Below are positions 1-11,159 of a stretch of DNA of 64,000 bases, piece after piece. Position 1 is the first letter of the stretch, and every line of letters starts with the position of its first letter. Position numbers and translations under genes: made by a program. This stretch comes from Prorocentrum cordatum (taxonomy: Eukaryota > Sar > Dinophyceae > Prorocentrales > Prorocentraceae). The notes below the pieces were generated by a model that was not told the origin of the DNA, made no database searches, and saw only the letters and a program-made list of their open reading frames with translations. The DNA lies in assembly GCA_963575745.1 (NCBI GenBank), contig CAUYUJ010014622.1, forward strand, positions 123,245 through 187,244, read 5' to 3'.

Positions 1-105
1 ACACGAAACCGTGTAAACTGCATTGTTTTACGATACCCTCCTGGAGGAGGAGGAGGAGGATGAGGAGAAGGAAGAGGATAAGATGGATGATGGTGAAGAG
101 CAGCA
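1..105. repeat. Partial minisatellite copy plus GAG microsatellite
   Basis: The window opens with CACGAAACC followed by GATACCCTCCTGGAGG, the ends of the ~78-bp unit that is tandemly repeated at 752-1447. A short GAG-type purine run follows at 41-95. The unit therefore also occurs to the left of the CAT array. Confidence 0.7.
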
Positions 106-655
106 GCAGTATCATCGTCATCATCATCAGTATCATCATCATCATCATAATCATCATCATTATCCTCATCATCATCTTGATCATCATCGTCAGCATCATC
201 GGCATCATCATAACCATCATCATATTCAGCATCATCATCATCGTCAGCGTCATCGTCATCATTATCATCATCGTCATCGCCATCATCGCCATCATCATTA
301 TCATCATCATCATCGTCATCATCACCACCATCACCGTCACCGTCCTTGGCATCATCATCGCCCGCATCATCGTGGACGTCATCATCATCAGCATCATCGT
401 CGTCATCATCATCAACAGCACCAGCAACGTCAGCATCAGCAGCAGCATCGTGATCATCACCAGCATCTGCATCATCATCCTCGTCGTCGTCGTTGTCAGC
501 ATCGTCATCATCGTCATCATCATCATCATCATCAGCATCATCATCATATTCGCCGATATCGCCATCGCCATCGTCCATCACCATTATCGCCATCGTCATC
601 GTCATCGTGAACAGCAGCATAACCATCGTCATCACCATCATCATGATGAAGCCTT
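106..655. repeat. Imperfect CAT/ATC trinucleotide array
   Basis: About 550 bases of near-continuous CAT/CGT/CAG triplets. Every frame stays open (poly-His, poly-Ile and poly-Ser readings), which explains apparent ORFs of 195-220 codons. There is no codon structure or domain, so I treat it as an imperfect microsatellite. Confidence 0.9.
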
Positions 656-751
656 CCTCATCGCAGAACTCCCCTCCTCACCCTCCTCAGTGGGAGGAGT
701 AGGACGTCAGATGAATAGGTAATGTTCTTCCCTCCTCCTCACCCATGTCAG

Positions 752-1447
752 TGGGAGGGGCACGAAACCAGGTAAATAGTATAGGTTTCCGATACCCTCC
801 TCGCTCAGACGGGGCCCTCTGGAGGGGTGGAAGGGGCATGAAACCATGTAAATAGCATAGGTTTCCAATACCTTCCTCGCTCAGGCGGGGCCTCCCTGGA
901 GGGGTGGGAGGGGCACGAAACTGGGTTTCCGATACCCTCCTTGCTCAGGCGGGGCCTCCCTGGAGAGGTGGGAAGGGCACGAAACCATGTAAATAGTATT
1001 GGTTTCCGATACCCTCCTCGCTCAGGCGGGGCCTCCCTGGAGGGATGGGAGGGGCACGAAACCATGTAATTAAGATGGGTGTCCGATACCCTCCTCGGTC
1101 AGGCGGGGCCTCCCTGGAAGGGGTGGGAGGAGCACGAAACCATGTAAATAGTATGGGTTTCCGATACCCTCCTCGCTCAGGCGGGGCCCCCCTGGAGGGG
1201 TGGAAAGGGGCACGAAACCATGTGCATAGTACGGGTTTCCGATACCCTCCTCGGTCAGGCGGGGCCTCCCTGGAGGAGAGGGAGGGAGGGAGGGGCACGA
1301 AACCATGTAAATAGTATGGGTTTCCGATACCCTCCTCGCTCAGGCTGGGCCTCCCTGGAGGGGTGGGAGGGGCACGAAACCATGTAAATAGTATGGGTTT
1401 CCGATACCCTCCTCGCTCAGGCGGGGCCCCCCTGGAGGAGTGGGATG
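752..1447. repeat. ~78-bp minisatellite, 9 copies
   Basis: The word CACGAAAC (or CATGAAAC) recurs at 761, 838, 914, 978, 1055, 1133, 1211, 1296 and 1373, mostly 76-78 bp apart. One copy is short (64 bp) and one long (85 bp, extra GGGA). Each unit has GAAACC and GGTTTCC about 20 bases apart, so each can form a small hairpin. Adjacent copies differ at only a few positions, suggesting recent amplification. Confidence 0.95.
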
Positions 1448-1753
1448 GGAGGCGGGAGGCGGGAGGGAGAAGGAGAGGATGTTCTGGGAAAACAAGAACC
1501 CCACTCAGGATGTGGGGAAAAACATGTTTCAGCGCAGCATCCAGTCGCAGACTCTGGCGTCTACCCGCGGTGTCTACCCGCTGGGGTAGAGCTACTTGCC
1601 GCTAAATGCTCTGAGTGAGCGTCAGGAGGAGGTGGGAGGGAGAGAAACGACCTGCGATGCACTTGTTTTGCATTTTTAGGGTAGTTGTGTTAGCGTTTTC
1701 TGTCCATCGTTGTGGAACGCCCTTTTTGTTGGTTGAGTTCTTATTCTTCAAGA
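1448..1753. other. No gene seen
   Basis: GC-rich then mixed sequence between the minisatellite and the next tandem segment. I see no ORF with protein-like composition, no repeat and no RNA-gene signature. Confidence 0.5.
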
Positions 1754-3289
1754 GTAAGTAAGTATTGTTGATCCCCCTCACCAGTGCACATTGTGTTTTT
1801 CAATTGAAGTGCCCCCTCGGGGCTCGCACCCTGTTTTTTTTAGCAGGGAAAGTCGTCGTGGTCTAACTGCGTTGTTGGCCCCGAACTACAGCAACGGCTC
1901 CCGCCTGTTATTCCAAAATCGAGCTCTCGCGCAGGATGTCCTCACAACTGTTTCAGGAATCTCGCTCTCGCGTGGGACTTCTCGCAATGATTCAGACGCC
2001 GCCCCATCGACACTAAGGAATCACGCTCTCGCTTTGGCCTTTATCACGATTTACTTGAGAATCGCGCTATCGCTCGAGACTTCCTCGCGAATCATGCAGG
2101 ACTCACGCTTCACCAACCCGCCTTCTCGACCTGGCCGCTTGGGCCCGCCGTCCCGGCCCGCCCGCGAGGGTCTGCCCGCCCCATCTGCCCGTCTGGTTCT
2201 GCCACGTGTTTTCTGCCCCTAGCCTCTCTCATGCTAATGTATATTGTGCTCCATCCTTTGCTCTCCCCCTTCCATCCGTCCTCTCCTCCGCTGTTTTCGG
2301 GGCTGTACTACATGCACGTGGCAGGTAAGGAGGATATACCCCCAAGGGGGTTGGATCGAAGACGAAGAGGGTGGGTACCGAGGGTTCGGGATATACGTGT
2401 TGAGTGGCACGCGAGCAGATAGGAGTGAACAGTCCTAAAATGATTGTTGTTGCTGCTGCTGCCGCTAGTGTTGCTGCTGTTGTTGCTGAATTATCTTTTC
2501 TACAGAATAGTTCTTGTTGGTCCCCCCTCTCTAGTAACCCTTGTATTTGTCCTATGCAAATGCTTCATCCACGGCTCGCACCTTGTTTTTTGTTACCCAG
2601 GAAAGTGAGCTGTCAGCAAACAATGCCTTTGGTCCCTGGTTTACGACAACAGCGGCTCCTGCTTGGTATTCCCTCACCAGTTATTCCCAAATCGCGCTCT
2701 CGCGCGGGACTTCTTCACAATTCATGCAGGAGTCGCGCTCTCGCGTGGGACTTCCTCGCAATTGATTCAGACGCCGCGCCCTCGACACTCAGGAGTCACG
2801 GTTTCGCTGTGGATTGTCTCGTGATTTATTTTGGAATCGCGCTATCGGTCGAGACTTTCTCGCAAGTCATGCTGGACGTACGCTTCAGCAACCTGCCTGC
2901 CACCCATCCCTTCCTTCCATCGGTGTTCTCCTTCCCTACCTTACGGGCTGCGCTACATGCATGTGGTAGGTAAGGAATAGATGCCGCTAGTGGGAGCACG
3001 ATCGAAGACGAAGAGAACGGGTTACTGTGGGTTTGGGATATACGTGTTGATTGGCATTGGAGCGGATAGGGATGAACAGTCTCAACATGATAGTCGTACT
3101 TCCACTTCTAAAGGATAAGTAGTGTTGATCTCCCCTCTTCGGTAACCATTGCACTATTCAATTAAAGTGCTTCTCCTGGGGCTCGCACCCCTGTCTTTGA
3201 CAAGGGAAAGTGAGTTGTCAGCAAGCTGTGCCCCTGGCCCTCGGTTTACAACAACAACAAAAACCACAACACACATTTTAAGACTGTTC
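1754..3289. repeat. Three diverged tandem copies of a ~0.6-0.75-kb segment
   Basis: Similar blocks start near 1754, 2513 and 3119. Each carries a run ending in GGGGCTCGCACC or a close variant, then GGGAAAGT or GAAAGTGAG. The first two also carry AATCGCGCTCTCGCG-type phrases. The first two end in a shared tail with GATCGAAGACGAAGAG and GGATATACGTGTTGA (2325-2430 and 2968-3083). The copies are clearly diverged and only partly alignable by eye. The ORFs here are low-quality and not shared between copies, so this appears non-coding. Confidence 0.75.
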
Positions 3290-3402
3290 GCTCTTATCTG
3301 CCCGAGTGTCATTCAACGCGTATGTCCCGAACCGTCGATACCCGCCCTCTTCGTTTTCGATCGTACCCCTCTTGGGGTGTATATCTTCCTTCCCTGCGTG
3401 TC
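3290..3402 (-). repeat. Inverted copy of the tandem-segment tail
   Basis: Reverse complement of the tail at 2325-2430 (TCTTCGTTTTCGATCGTACC against its GATCGAAGACGAAGAG counterpart). It closes the array in inverted orientation, so 2325-3402 is bounded by an inverted repeat. Confidence 0.75.
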
Positions 3403-4733
3403 GGGCCCTGGCAAGAGGTGGGGCGACCGCGGACCGTTGGCTTGGCCAGCGGCAGCGCTGATCGGGGGCAGCGGGGGGGCGCACTCGGAGCGCCCGGCTC
3501 GTCGCTCTGTCGGGGCCTCCCGTCCAGCGCTCTGTCCGGGCCGCGTGCCTGCAAGGGCCTGGCCAGATGCCTCTGCCCACGGCGCAGTTTTTTGGTCCAA
3601 GGTTGCGGATGCCTCTGCCCACGGTGTTTCGCGCCTTCACAGTTTAATGACGTAGGTGGATGCCTCTGCCCACGACGTCACACGCCTCCCCAGTATGCTG
3701 CCAACGTGAGCCGAGTCGTTGAACTGATCTCCTCCACTGGACCACCAGGATGATGATTGAGGACATGAGGATGCATGTGTCGTGCACTCGCATGGGGTCG
3801 GTGCGTAACGCTTCGGCACCATTTGTCAGAGTGGTCGCCGTGCCATCGGGGCAATTGCTGCGGCATGTGCAAAATATATCCAACTACCTCCGCACGCGGT
3901 GGATCTCTGGCCCCGCGTTTTTGTGTGCATCTCCAGCAGGTGCTGCTCTCACGTGAGGGTCTTGACCCGCTGACGTGCGCAGCTAGTTTCAACCATGTCT
4001 TGCATCAAGAACTCGCGCCCGAGCAGCGTTGTCGCGTTGCTGCCTGCTTACACTTGGTACTCTCCTAGAGCTAATTGGCTCCAAGGGATCCGCGGCATAC
4101 TTCTGTATTTAGCGTCATCGCTAGGTCTTCCAGAGTGGCAACCATGCCATCGGGACAACGGCAACGACAGTTGTACGGAAAATGCAGTGGCACTCCGCAT
4201 GTGCATCTCGTGATTAGTTTGAGGCTGCAGCCTCTAGCGCCTAGCCCACTGGGCCATTGGCGCATTTCGCATGTCTTCATGCTGGCGCGATCCTATTACC
4301 CTGCTCTGCTTCTTCGCGCGGCTGCGCTTGAGCGTCGGGTCGAATGGGAGGCCATCGGACCCCGTTCTTGAGCGACAAGCAGGCTAGGTGTCATGATCTG
4401 TTGCTCGTCCTCTTCACTGTGCCAGACAGCGGCGCAACGGCGCAGCAGAAAGGCAGGGCGCCGAAGTGGAGCGGGTCTTGCATCCCTCGTTGTCTGCTGC
4501 CTCGTTCTTATTACCTCCAGCGAGCTATCGCAACAGCCAGCCAAGCAACTCCGTGCACGGTTGCAAGGCCAGAGCGAGGAGAACCCATATATCATCCGTA
4601 GAAGTGCAATGTATCGTGTCGATACCCGCAGGTTCAACATAGCCTTTCTGACCTGCGGTGGTCCGAGTTGAGTGTCATCGCGGTTTCTTCAGATTCTTCT
4701 GACATGCATAATTCCGTAGTCGCATGTTGAAAA
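3403..4733. other. Unassigned sequence with a short triple repeat
   Basis: TGCCTCTGCCCACG occurs at 3568, 3610 and 3661, a three-copy repeat of ~42-51 bp. Segments near 3820-3870 and 4125-4180 share phrases such as GCCATCGGG and may be an old duplication. No gene is convincing. Confidence 0.5.
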
Positions 4734-5560
4734 AAAAGACAGCTCCAAGATATCCGAAGAGGTTTCCAAGAGGGCCCTAGGCGGCCCACGAGGGCCCCAA
4801 GGCGGTGCCTGAGGCGCCAAAGACGGCCCCAAGAGAGGCCCAAGAAGGGAAACACGAACCGAGAGTCCGAGCTTTCTACCCCGAGAGGTTCTCGGGAAGT
4901 CCCAAGAGGCCCCCAATCGGATCCAAGAGGCCCCCAAGAAGCTCCCAAGAGGGCCGACGAGGTTCCAAGAGATCTCCCAAGGTGGCCCCAAGAGGCACAA
5001 CTCATTGTTTTACGATTGGGCTTTCACAGGTTCTAATTTTTTCGGCCTTTCGGCATCCCGATGCTCCAAGACGGCCCAAGAGGCTTCCAATACCGCTCCT
5101 ATATAAAGGAAGAGGCCTCCAAGAGGGCCCCAAGACGGCCCGCGAGGGCCCCAAGACGGTGTTTGCGGCGCCCAAGACGGCCCCAGAGGGCCCCAAGACC
5201 AAGAGAGGCCCAAGAAGGGGAAGAACGCGACTAAACAGCAGAGCGTTCCCCCCAAAAGGCCCACAGGAGACCGCAACAGGCCCCCAAGTGGTCCGACGAG
5301 GACCCCAAAAGCTTCCCGAAGGCCCAAAAGGCCCCTAGGAGACGTCCAAGAGGTTTTAAAATAGCCCAAGAGCGCCCTCGATGCGTCAAAACTGCTTCCA
5401 GGAGGCCCCTGGGAGGCTTCCGGAGCGCCTCAATCTGGCAGCAGGTGGCCTCAAGTCGGGCCTCCACGCAGCCAAGACGGCCAATGACGGCTTCAGATTG
5501 CAGAACCGATGCCCCCAAGGGACCCTCAGACGCCCCCCAAGAGGCACCCAAGAGGTGCTT
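4734..5560 (+). repeat. GC-rich dispersed repeat built of CCCAAGAGG-like words
   Basis: About 0.8 kb of degenerate repetition of CCCCAAGACGGCCC and CCAAGAGGC words. A marker stretch near 5037-5080 reads TTTCGGCATCCCGATGCTCC. The reverse complement of 59869-60600 has the same word composition and the counterpart TTTCGCCTTCCCGACGCTCC. The two loci are therefore copies of one family in opposite orientation. The proline/arginine-rich reading frames are by-products of the word repetition. Confidence 0.7.
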
Positions 5561-5676
5561 CCAACAGCCAGTTGTTTGACGAAGCATGCGGAACACCCCA
5601 GAAGCTCCTCAGATGCCGTCGCGCGCCTTTGCTTGATAGCGTTGTCCAAGATCGTCCAGCACCCCCCCGGCCCGGG

Positions 5677-5717
5677 CTAGAACCTGAGCGCGCGCGAAGC
5701 GCGCGCGATGGTTCTAG
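5677..5717. other. Perfect nested hairpin
   Basis: An 8-bp outer stem, CTAGAACC with GGTTCTAG, encloses an 8-bp inner stem, GCGCGCGC with GCGCGCGC. Three-base joints (TGA, GAT) separate the stems, and the loop is GAA. It lies 3 bases from the TA array into which the retroelement inserted. Confidence 0.9.
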
Positions 5718-5719
5718 AG

Positions 5720-5746
5720 TATATATATATATATATATATATATAT
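5720..5746. repeat. TA microsatellite, left flank of the retroelement
   Basis: About 27 bases of alternating TA directly touching the left end of the element. The matching right flank is at 13325-13356. The two runs are best read as one target microsatellite split by the insertion. Confidence 0.85.
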
Positions 5747-5904
5747 AACATAACACCCTCGGGGTTGGGCGTATGTTTGGACCTCTTGGGCAAAGCGCCG
5801 CCGTCGAGCGAGCAGGTGATATAGTGTTCGCCCGACGGGCCTCGGGAGAGCTCAGGGTGAACACTCCTTCGCTCGATCGTTCCGTAGGTGTACGGCTCAA
5901 GCGG
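5747..5904 (+). repeat. Split direct repeat A1
   Basis: 158 bp beginning AACATAACACCCTCGG, identical by eye to 12851-13008. It forms the left end of the element. Confidence 0.93.
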
Positions 5905-6015
5905 TTGCGCCGCAGGTCAGGTCCTGCGGTCTGGAGCTCGAGCGCTTCAGGCACTCTGACCGTACACCTTTCCGCGCCCCCTGGGCCCGACCAGTGCTCG
6001 TCCGAGCGGCTGCCG

Positions 6016-7430
6016 ATGGCGGACGACCGCTCGACAGTGCTGACGCCGGGCGAGTGCTTCCGACATCCCGTCTTGCATGATGACGGGTCCGACGCGGGCT
6101 CTGTTCTTGGCGTGGTGCGCAGAGTGACGTCGGACAACCCAGGGGGCACCGCCTACGAGGTGGAGTACTTTGCTGCTGGTGACCAATATCTGTCATGGTG
6201 GCTTAATTCACGCATTGCGAAGCGAGAGAAGATGATCTTACACGTGTGCCGTGGGCCAGTCTCGCGATGTCGCTACACGGCACCGCGGGCGGGGTGCCAG
6301 GTGCTCCACACCAGAGCGCCCCAGAGGCTCACGGCCGCTCAGGCAGCCGAGCGGCACATGGCAGTGCTCCAGCACGATGAGGATTGCCCTGAGCTGCCGG
6401 CTGATGTCGCTCAGGCCGCCTTAGATGAGGCTGCGGCCGCTGAGGAGGAAGAGGAGCCGCCGCCGAGTCGCGCCGCTATCGCTGGCCCGGCCAGGAAACG
6501 CCCCGCCGGCGTAGGCAAGGCTGGGGGCGACCTGGCGACGAGGAGGCCGACGAGGAGGCCGACGAGGCGGACGCGGAGGCCTTTGCTGAGTTCGACAGGG
6601 AGCTCGCAGCGCTTTCAGGCAAGTCCAAAGGCGCGAAGGGCTCGGCGAAGGACTGCTACCTGGAGCGTCTCAAGAAGTTGCGGGAGAAGCTCGCGACAGT
6701 GCGCGGCCCGGAGGCCGCTGCAGGCGGGGCCGCGGCCGCCGCACCCAACAAGAGGGCCAAGCTCGGCGAGGTGGTCCAGGCGAGGATGACTGGACAGGCG
6801 CCGAGTGCTGCCGCTGCTGGTCCAGCAGATGGCGGTCGTGCTCGCGGCTCAGGCGAGCGGGCAGTACTGAAGACGCTCGCCGAGTACCTGAGTCGGAAGG
6901 GCGACGACGACGACGGCCTGTTTGACAGCGATGATGATCGCGTCCCTGGCGGGCGCCCCGTGGCGGCCCGCCGCCTGGCGCACAAGAAGATAGCGGAGAA
7001 GCATCCAGGGCGCCTCTCGGAGAGGGAGATGGAGAACATGGCGCAGTTTCTGGACCATGATGATGCTGGAGGTGTGACCAAGCATAGCCCCGTGGCGCTC
7101 AAGTTCTTGCTCCGGGTGCTGAAGCCTGCGCACCCCATTCGTGAGATTGGTGCGGACCGGTACCGCGAGCTGCGGACGCTCGCGGAGAGTGCGGACCTCA
7201 TAGTCTCGGGCAAGCCCACTCACGCCCTGGATTTCATCTTCTGCAGGATCAAGGCTATCCAAGAGACCATACGGGATGGCCATTCGAGGACGGCGAAGTG
7301 GTTCGAGCTCATCCCCCCCGACAGTGGTGGATTGAGCCTCTCAGTTGAGGACGAGGAGCTCGTCGCGGGCATCGAGGCCGCCGAGGTGCGCATGGCCCAG
7401 CTGCTCGGGCGCCTCGGGGGCCGCGGCTAG
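6016..7430 (+). pseudogene. gag-like ORF1 of the retroelement (frameshifted)
   Basis: The frame opens at ATG 6016 (MADDRSTVL), the first plausible start after repeat A1. It reads to about 6530, where the sense continues in a different frame with an acidic stretch (EADEEADEADAEAF). That is followed by a charged, probably coiled-coil segment at about 6560-6700. The second frame runs to TAG at 7428-7430. Composition is acidic and alanine-rich in the middle, with a helical C-terminal part (around KHSPVALKFLLRVLKP). There is no zinc knuckle and no recognised domain. I assign it as the gag-like protein only by its position 5' of the polymerase. It could instead be an accessory protein. The frameshift is a lesion or an assembly error. 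Confidence 0.6.
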
Positions 7431-7861
7431 GGGTCTGGCCGGGGCGGCGGCGAGAGCTTGGCCGACTGCCCTGCAGGCCCGAGCCGTGGTGGAAGCCCGG
7501 ACAGCAGAGCGTTGCCGATCACCAACATCGGCACTGCCGCGGACGCCGCAGAATTGCGCAGCCGCTTGGGAGTGCAGCCGCCCAGGGGTCGTGCTCCTGC
7601 CCTGGAGGCGGGCCGCGCCGCTCCCCCGTCGGGGGGCGGCTTGCCCGCGCTGACAGACCGCCCGGGCCCCCAGGCGGCGCGCGGGAAGCCCCTGTCAGCG
7701 CGGGCGGCGGCGCGCGCGAAGACTCCGCGTGCCGAGGGGGAGTCCAGGCGGCAGTTGAAGAAGAGGATCGCGTCGCAGTTCTTCAAGCGCGGGGTGTCGG
7801 CCAAGAAAGCGGCGAAGCCGAGCGAGCCGCAGAGGCGGGTCGCGCTGGAGTATTGAACGCG
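7431..7861 (+). pseudogene. Basic proline/arginine-rich ORF between gag and pol
   Basis: The frame that ends at TAG 7430 reopens and stays open to TGA 7854-7856. It encodes ~130 residues rich in Arg, Ala, Pro and Gly and ends in a basic tail (RRQLKKRIASQFFKRG). No ATG lies near its beginning. It is therefore more likely the C-terminal, nucleic-acid-binding part of the gag protein cut off by a premature TAG than a separate gene. No domain is recognised. Confidence 0.4.
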
Positions 7862-8719
7862 ATGAGCGGCGCGGTCATCGGCAGCGAGGTGGCCGCGCTG
7901 ACGCTGGGCCAGTGGAAGGCGGACATCGCTTCGCGCATGCGCCGCAGCGGCCCAAGCCGAATGACAATGCTGGAGATCGGCTTCGGGATCCTCACCAGTG
8001 TTAGGAGAATGCCAAGTTGCATTGGAGATTTCGCTGGAAGGTTCCCTGTGGGCGTCGCGCCATAATCGCTGGAGGCCGGTGTCGGGCGCGATGTGATGCC
8101 CCTGCCAGTAAGGGAGCCGGCAACCTTTATCGCCTGGGAACGTGATCCGAAGAGAAGAGGAGTGTTGGACGGTGAGGGATCCCCCGTGGATGTCACGAAG
8201 TGGCCAGCTGCTCTAAAGAAGGAGGCCCAAGCCATGGCGGTCGAGGTGTGGACCTTCCTGAGCGTGCTGGGCCTGAACAACTACCTTTACCTTGGCCACC
8301 TGAGCAAGGACCGCTGGGAAGCGGCCGGGCGCCTTCCTGAGGTGCAGGCCGCCAGCCTACGTGTGATCGGTGAGACGGTCGAGTGGCACGTGGGCCACGC
8401 GTTGGCGGCGGTGGACATCCCGTTCTGGCCTCAGGAAATGAAGAAGACGAAGTCGAGCTACGACCTGGAGGAGGACTGTCGGGCGCTCCCTCTGAAGTTC
8501 GGCGAGCTTGAGCCCGGCCTTCCCATAGCCGAAGATATCGGCCGCCTGGACGTGCTGGACTATGCGGGGCCAGAGCTCAAGGAGGTGCTCACTAAACCCG
8601 AGATGTCGCTCTTGCCGGAGGCCGAGTGGCCCGAGTCGCCCCCGAAGGCAAAGGTCAACGTCGAGAAGCTGGAGGACTGGTGGGCCATCGCTGCCAAGCT
8701 GGTGGAGCGTGGATTGCTG

Positions 8720-9720
8720 GCCCCATATACCAGCTGAGCGCATCTTTGTGGCCCGCGGCCGTCGCGCCACGAACGGTTTGTTTGATGCGACGAAGTCGGG
8801 GCCCCCAGCTGAGGGAGAGGCCAGAGTGACGCGATTGATTTTCAACATGGTCCCGACGAATACGTACCTTCGACCGTTGGCGGGGGGCCCAGTGACTCTG
8901 GTACCCTCGCTGGCGCGGGTAAGCATCTCCCTTGGCCCCGAGGAGGTGCTGCTCTGGAGTGGGGGCGACCAGAAGGGAGCTTTCTTCATGTACCGCATCC
9001 CTGCGCCGCGGCTGGGCTACATGGCGATTTGCACCCCAATCCCCGGCCATGTTCCTGGCGTGAAGGCCAAGGAGGTGCGGCTGGCCATGACGGTGCTGCC
9101 CATGGGCTGGGTGTACAGCGTCCCCATTTTCCAGAGCGTCCACCGGCGGGTTGCGCTTCTGGGTCGCCCTGCTGGCGCCGCCCTTCCAGCTGACCTGGAG
9201 TGGCGGCGCGACCGTCCTATCCCCGCCGCTGCAGCTGCTCCCCTGTCTCGTGATGGCCCTCGCGAGTGGTGGAGTGTGTACATCGACGACTTCGATAAAT
9301 GCGAGACGGCTGGATGCAAGGAGGCGCTCGCGAAGGTGGGCACTCCTGGCCGCCTGCAGGCCCAGATGAGGGGGAGCTACCAGCGGAATGCAATCCCCAT
9401 CACCGTGGACAAAGCCAACCAGAGGCAGCTCTTGGTCACGCGGATGGGTGTAGAGGTGGACGGGATCTCAGGCAGGGCCGCCAACAATCGGATAAAGAAC
9501 GTGCAGCTGTACAGCCTTGCCATGTGGCTCCTGACGACAGAGAACCCCCTCGGGAACCAGCTCCTGGTTCTCATGGGACGCTGGGTGAGGGCGCTAGAGT
9601 TTCGACGTCCTCTCTTCGGGGTGTTCAACTCGGTGTGGGAGCAGATTGGCTCGGGCCGTACTGTGTTGACCAGAGCCAGCCTGGACGAGCTGATGCACAG
9701 CTGCCTGCTGATGCCCCTCG
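8720..9720 (+). pseudogene. Reverse transcriptase domain
   Basis: This domain copies element RNA into DNA. Visible landmarks are a fingers segment with LIFNMVPTN near 8840 and a motif-A-like stretch GGDQKGAFFMYRIP (Asp codon 8967-8969). Next come LPMGWVYSVPIFQSVHR (motif B region, about 9095-9140) and the catalytic YIDD at 9279-9290. A basic, helical connection segment follows to about 9720. This set and spacing fit RT domains of LTR and DIRS-type elements, which use Y-x-D-D. Motif A has GGD rather than the usual hydrophobic-D-L, a notable variation. Confidence 0.85.
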
Positions 9721-9739
9721 CCTCCACCAACCTGAGGGC

Positions 9740-9890
9740 CGCTACCACGGGCATCGCCTCGTGCTCTGACGCCAGCGAAGACGGTGCAGGTATGTGCACG
9801 GCCGTGGGGCTCGCAGAGGGGGCCGCGAAGTTCCTGGCATCTCTCGGGGGCCCTGAGACCTGGGGCCATCGCATTGCCAGCTACACCGGC
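9740..9890 (+). pseudogene. RNase H domain, N-terminal part
   Basis: SDASEDGAG (first catalytic Asp codon 9768-9770) matches the first beta-strand motif (DAS-x-x-G-x-G) of retroelement RNase H. The rest of the domain (Glu and the later Asp residues) is found only at 11170-11470, beyond the methyltransferase. The RNase H fold is thus interrupted between its first Asp and its Glu helix. Confidence 0.75.
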
Positions 9891-9929
9891 TCGTGCACGA
9901 TCGAGCCGACCAGGATCGCCCCAGGGGCT

Positions 9930-10930
9930 CCGCCGCGCGTCCTGTTGGTGAGCTTGTTTGAGGGCATCGGCGGTGCTGCTGTGTCGCTGGTGCGCGCTGG
10001 TTTCGACATCGTGGGCTACATGAGCAGCGAGGTCGATAAAGGGGCTCGCCAGGTGCTGAGATCGCGCTGGCCTGGCCTGATCGAGCTGGGCCCAGTCGAG
10101 GAAATTCACGACCGACAGCTTGAGGCTCTGGCCATGTTCCAGGATCGGATTGTCGCCGTGGTCGTTGCGGGAGGCAGCCCTTGCCAGGACGCGAGCGGTG
10201 TGAACGCCGACCGGCAGGGCGCACATGGCGCTCGGAGCGGCCTGTTCAAGCGCATACCCAAGGTGGTGAGCGCACTTGCTCTCGTCATGAAGGTGCCTGT
10301 CCATTGGCTTGTGGAAAATGCACTCTCAATGAGCGCAGAATCCCTCCAGGAGTTCTCCCGCATCCTCCAGACTAGGCCCGTCAGCGTGTGCAACTCCCTC
10401 TTTACCGAGAATAGGACGCCACGATTGTACTGGTTGTCTCGGAGAGAGGCGGCCCTCAAGCTCCCCGGGGTGCACGTGGAGCCCAAGGCCAACTACGACC
10501 TCATCAGGGCGCTCCAGGTCCCGAAGGCTCCTGCAAGCTCTTAGGTTGCCTCAGGGTGCTCCAGGGCCTCGGACAAGGGCCCAGTCTGCACGTTTCTCCA
10601 GCGGCGGGAGAAGACTGCCCCGTACAAGCCTGCAGGTTTATCGACAGCAAGCCCAGAGGCCATCCAGAGGTGGACCCAGGACCTGCACGCGCACCCTCCG
10701 TACCAGTACGAGCTAGTTCACATGATTCGGGACTCCAAGGGGGACTTGAGGCCTTTGTGTGACACGGAGAAGGAGGTTGCCCATGGGATTCCCTCGCCAC
10801 TACTCGTCGTCCGTAGCCAGCTCGGGCTTCAGCCGTGGCAGCGTTGAGAACGATCGCTGCAGCCTCTTGGGGAACGCGTTCGCCTGCTGCGTCGTTAGCT
10901 GGCTGTTCCTCGGTCTGAAGTGCCAGTTGG
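9930..10930 (+). pseudogene. DNMT3-like cytosine-C5 DNA methyltransferase domain
   Basis: The family transfers a methyl group from S-adenosylmethionine to C5 of cytosine. Motif I is VSLFEGIGG (about 9948-9975), followed by a motif-II-like YMSSEVD. Motif IV is GGSPCQD, with the catalytic Cys codon at 10182-10184, and continues HGARSGLF. Motif VI is WLVENAL (Glu codon 10314-10316). Motif VIII is NRTPRLYWL (~10410-10440). Motif IX/X follows as HGFPRHY (~10780-10800) and SLLGNAF (~10860-10880). The S-E-V after motif I, the R-S-G-L-F after motif IV and the PRLYW block resemble DNMT3 more than DNMT1. The target-recognition segment is short. A TAG at 10542 and a frameshift near 10780 break it, but every catalytic motif is present. 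No other methyltransferase is in the window. Confidence 0.88.
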
Positions 10931-11159
10931 GCTGGCCCGTCAGGGCGACCGACCTCGAGGGGGTCACGAGCGAGTTGGAGGTAAAGGACTTACTCGACGA
11001 GTCGGTGGAGTTCTCGAAGGACCCCATCAAGGAAACCTCCATCGGCCGCAAGCTGGTCGAGATTTTCTGGACGATTGCCGAGAAGTCGGGGAGTGACATC
11101 CGCCTCGACCTCGGCGTGCCTTTCCGCCCCAAGGCGTGGCCGCGATCCTCGATTGACCC

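Noticed and set aside
23-722. Histidine-, isoleucine- and serine-rich ORFs of 69-220 codons
   Set aside because: They are three frames of one imperfect CAT array; no frame has non-repeat protein sequence.
752-1447. CRISPR-like array of regularly spaced repeats
   Set aside because: Spacers are as conserved as repeats and the unit is 78 bp; this is a eukaryotic minisatellite. The 101-bp array was rejected as CRISPR for the same reason.
1754-3240. Serial ORFs with RESRR and SRAGL phrases as a repeated gene
   Set aside because: The frames are not kept between the three tandem copies and contain no domain.
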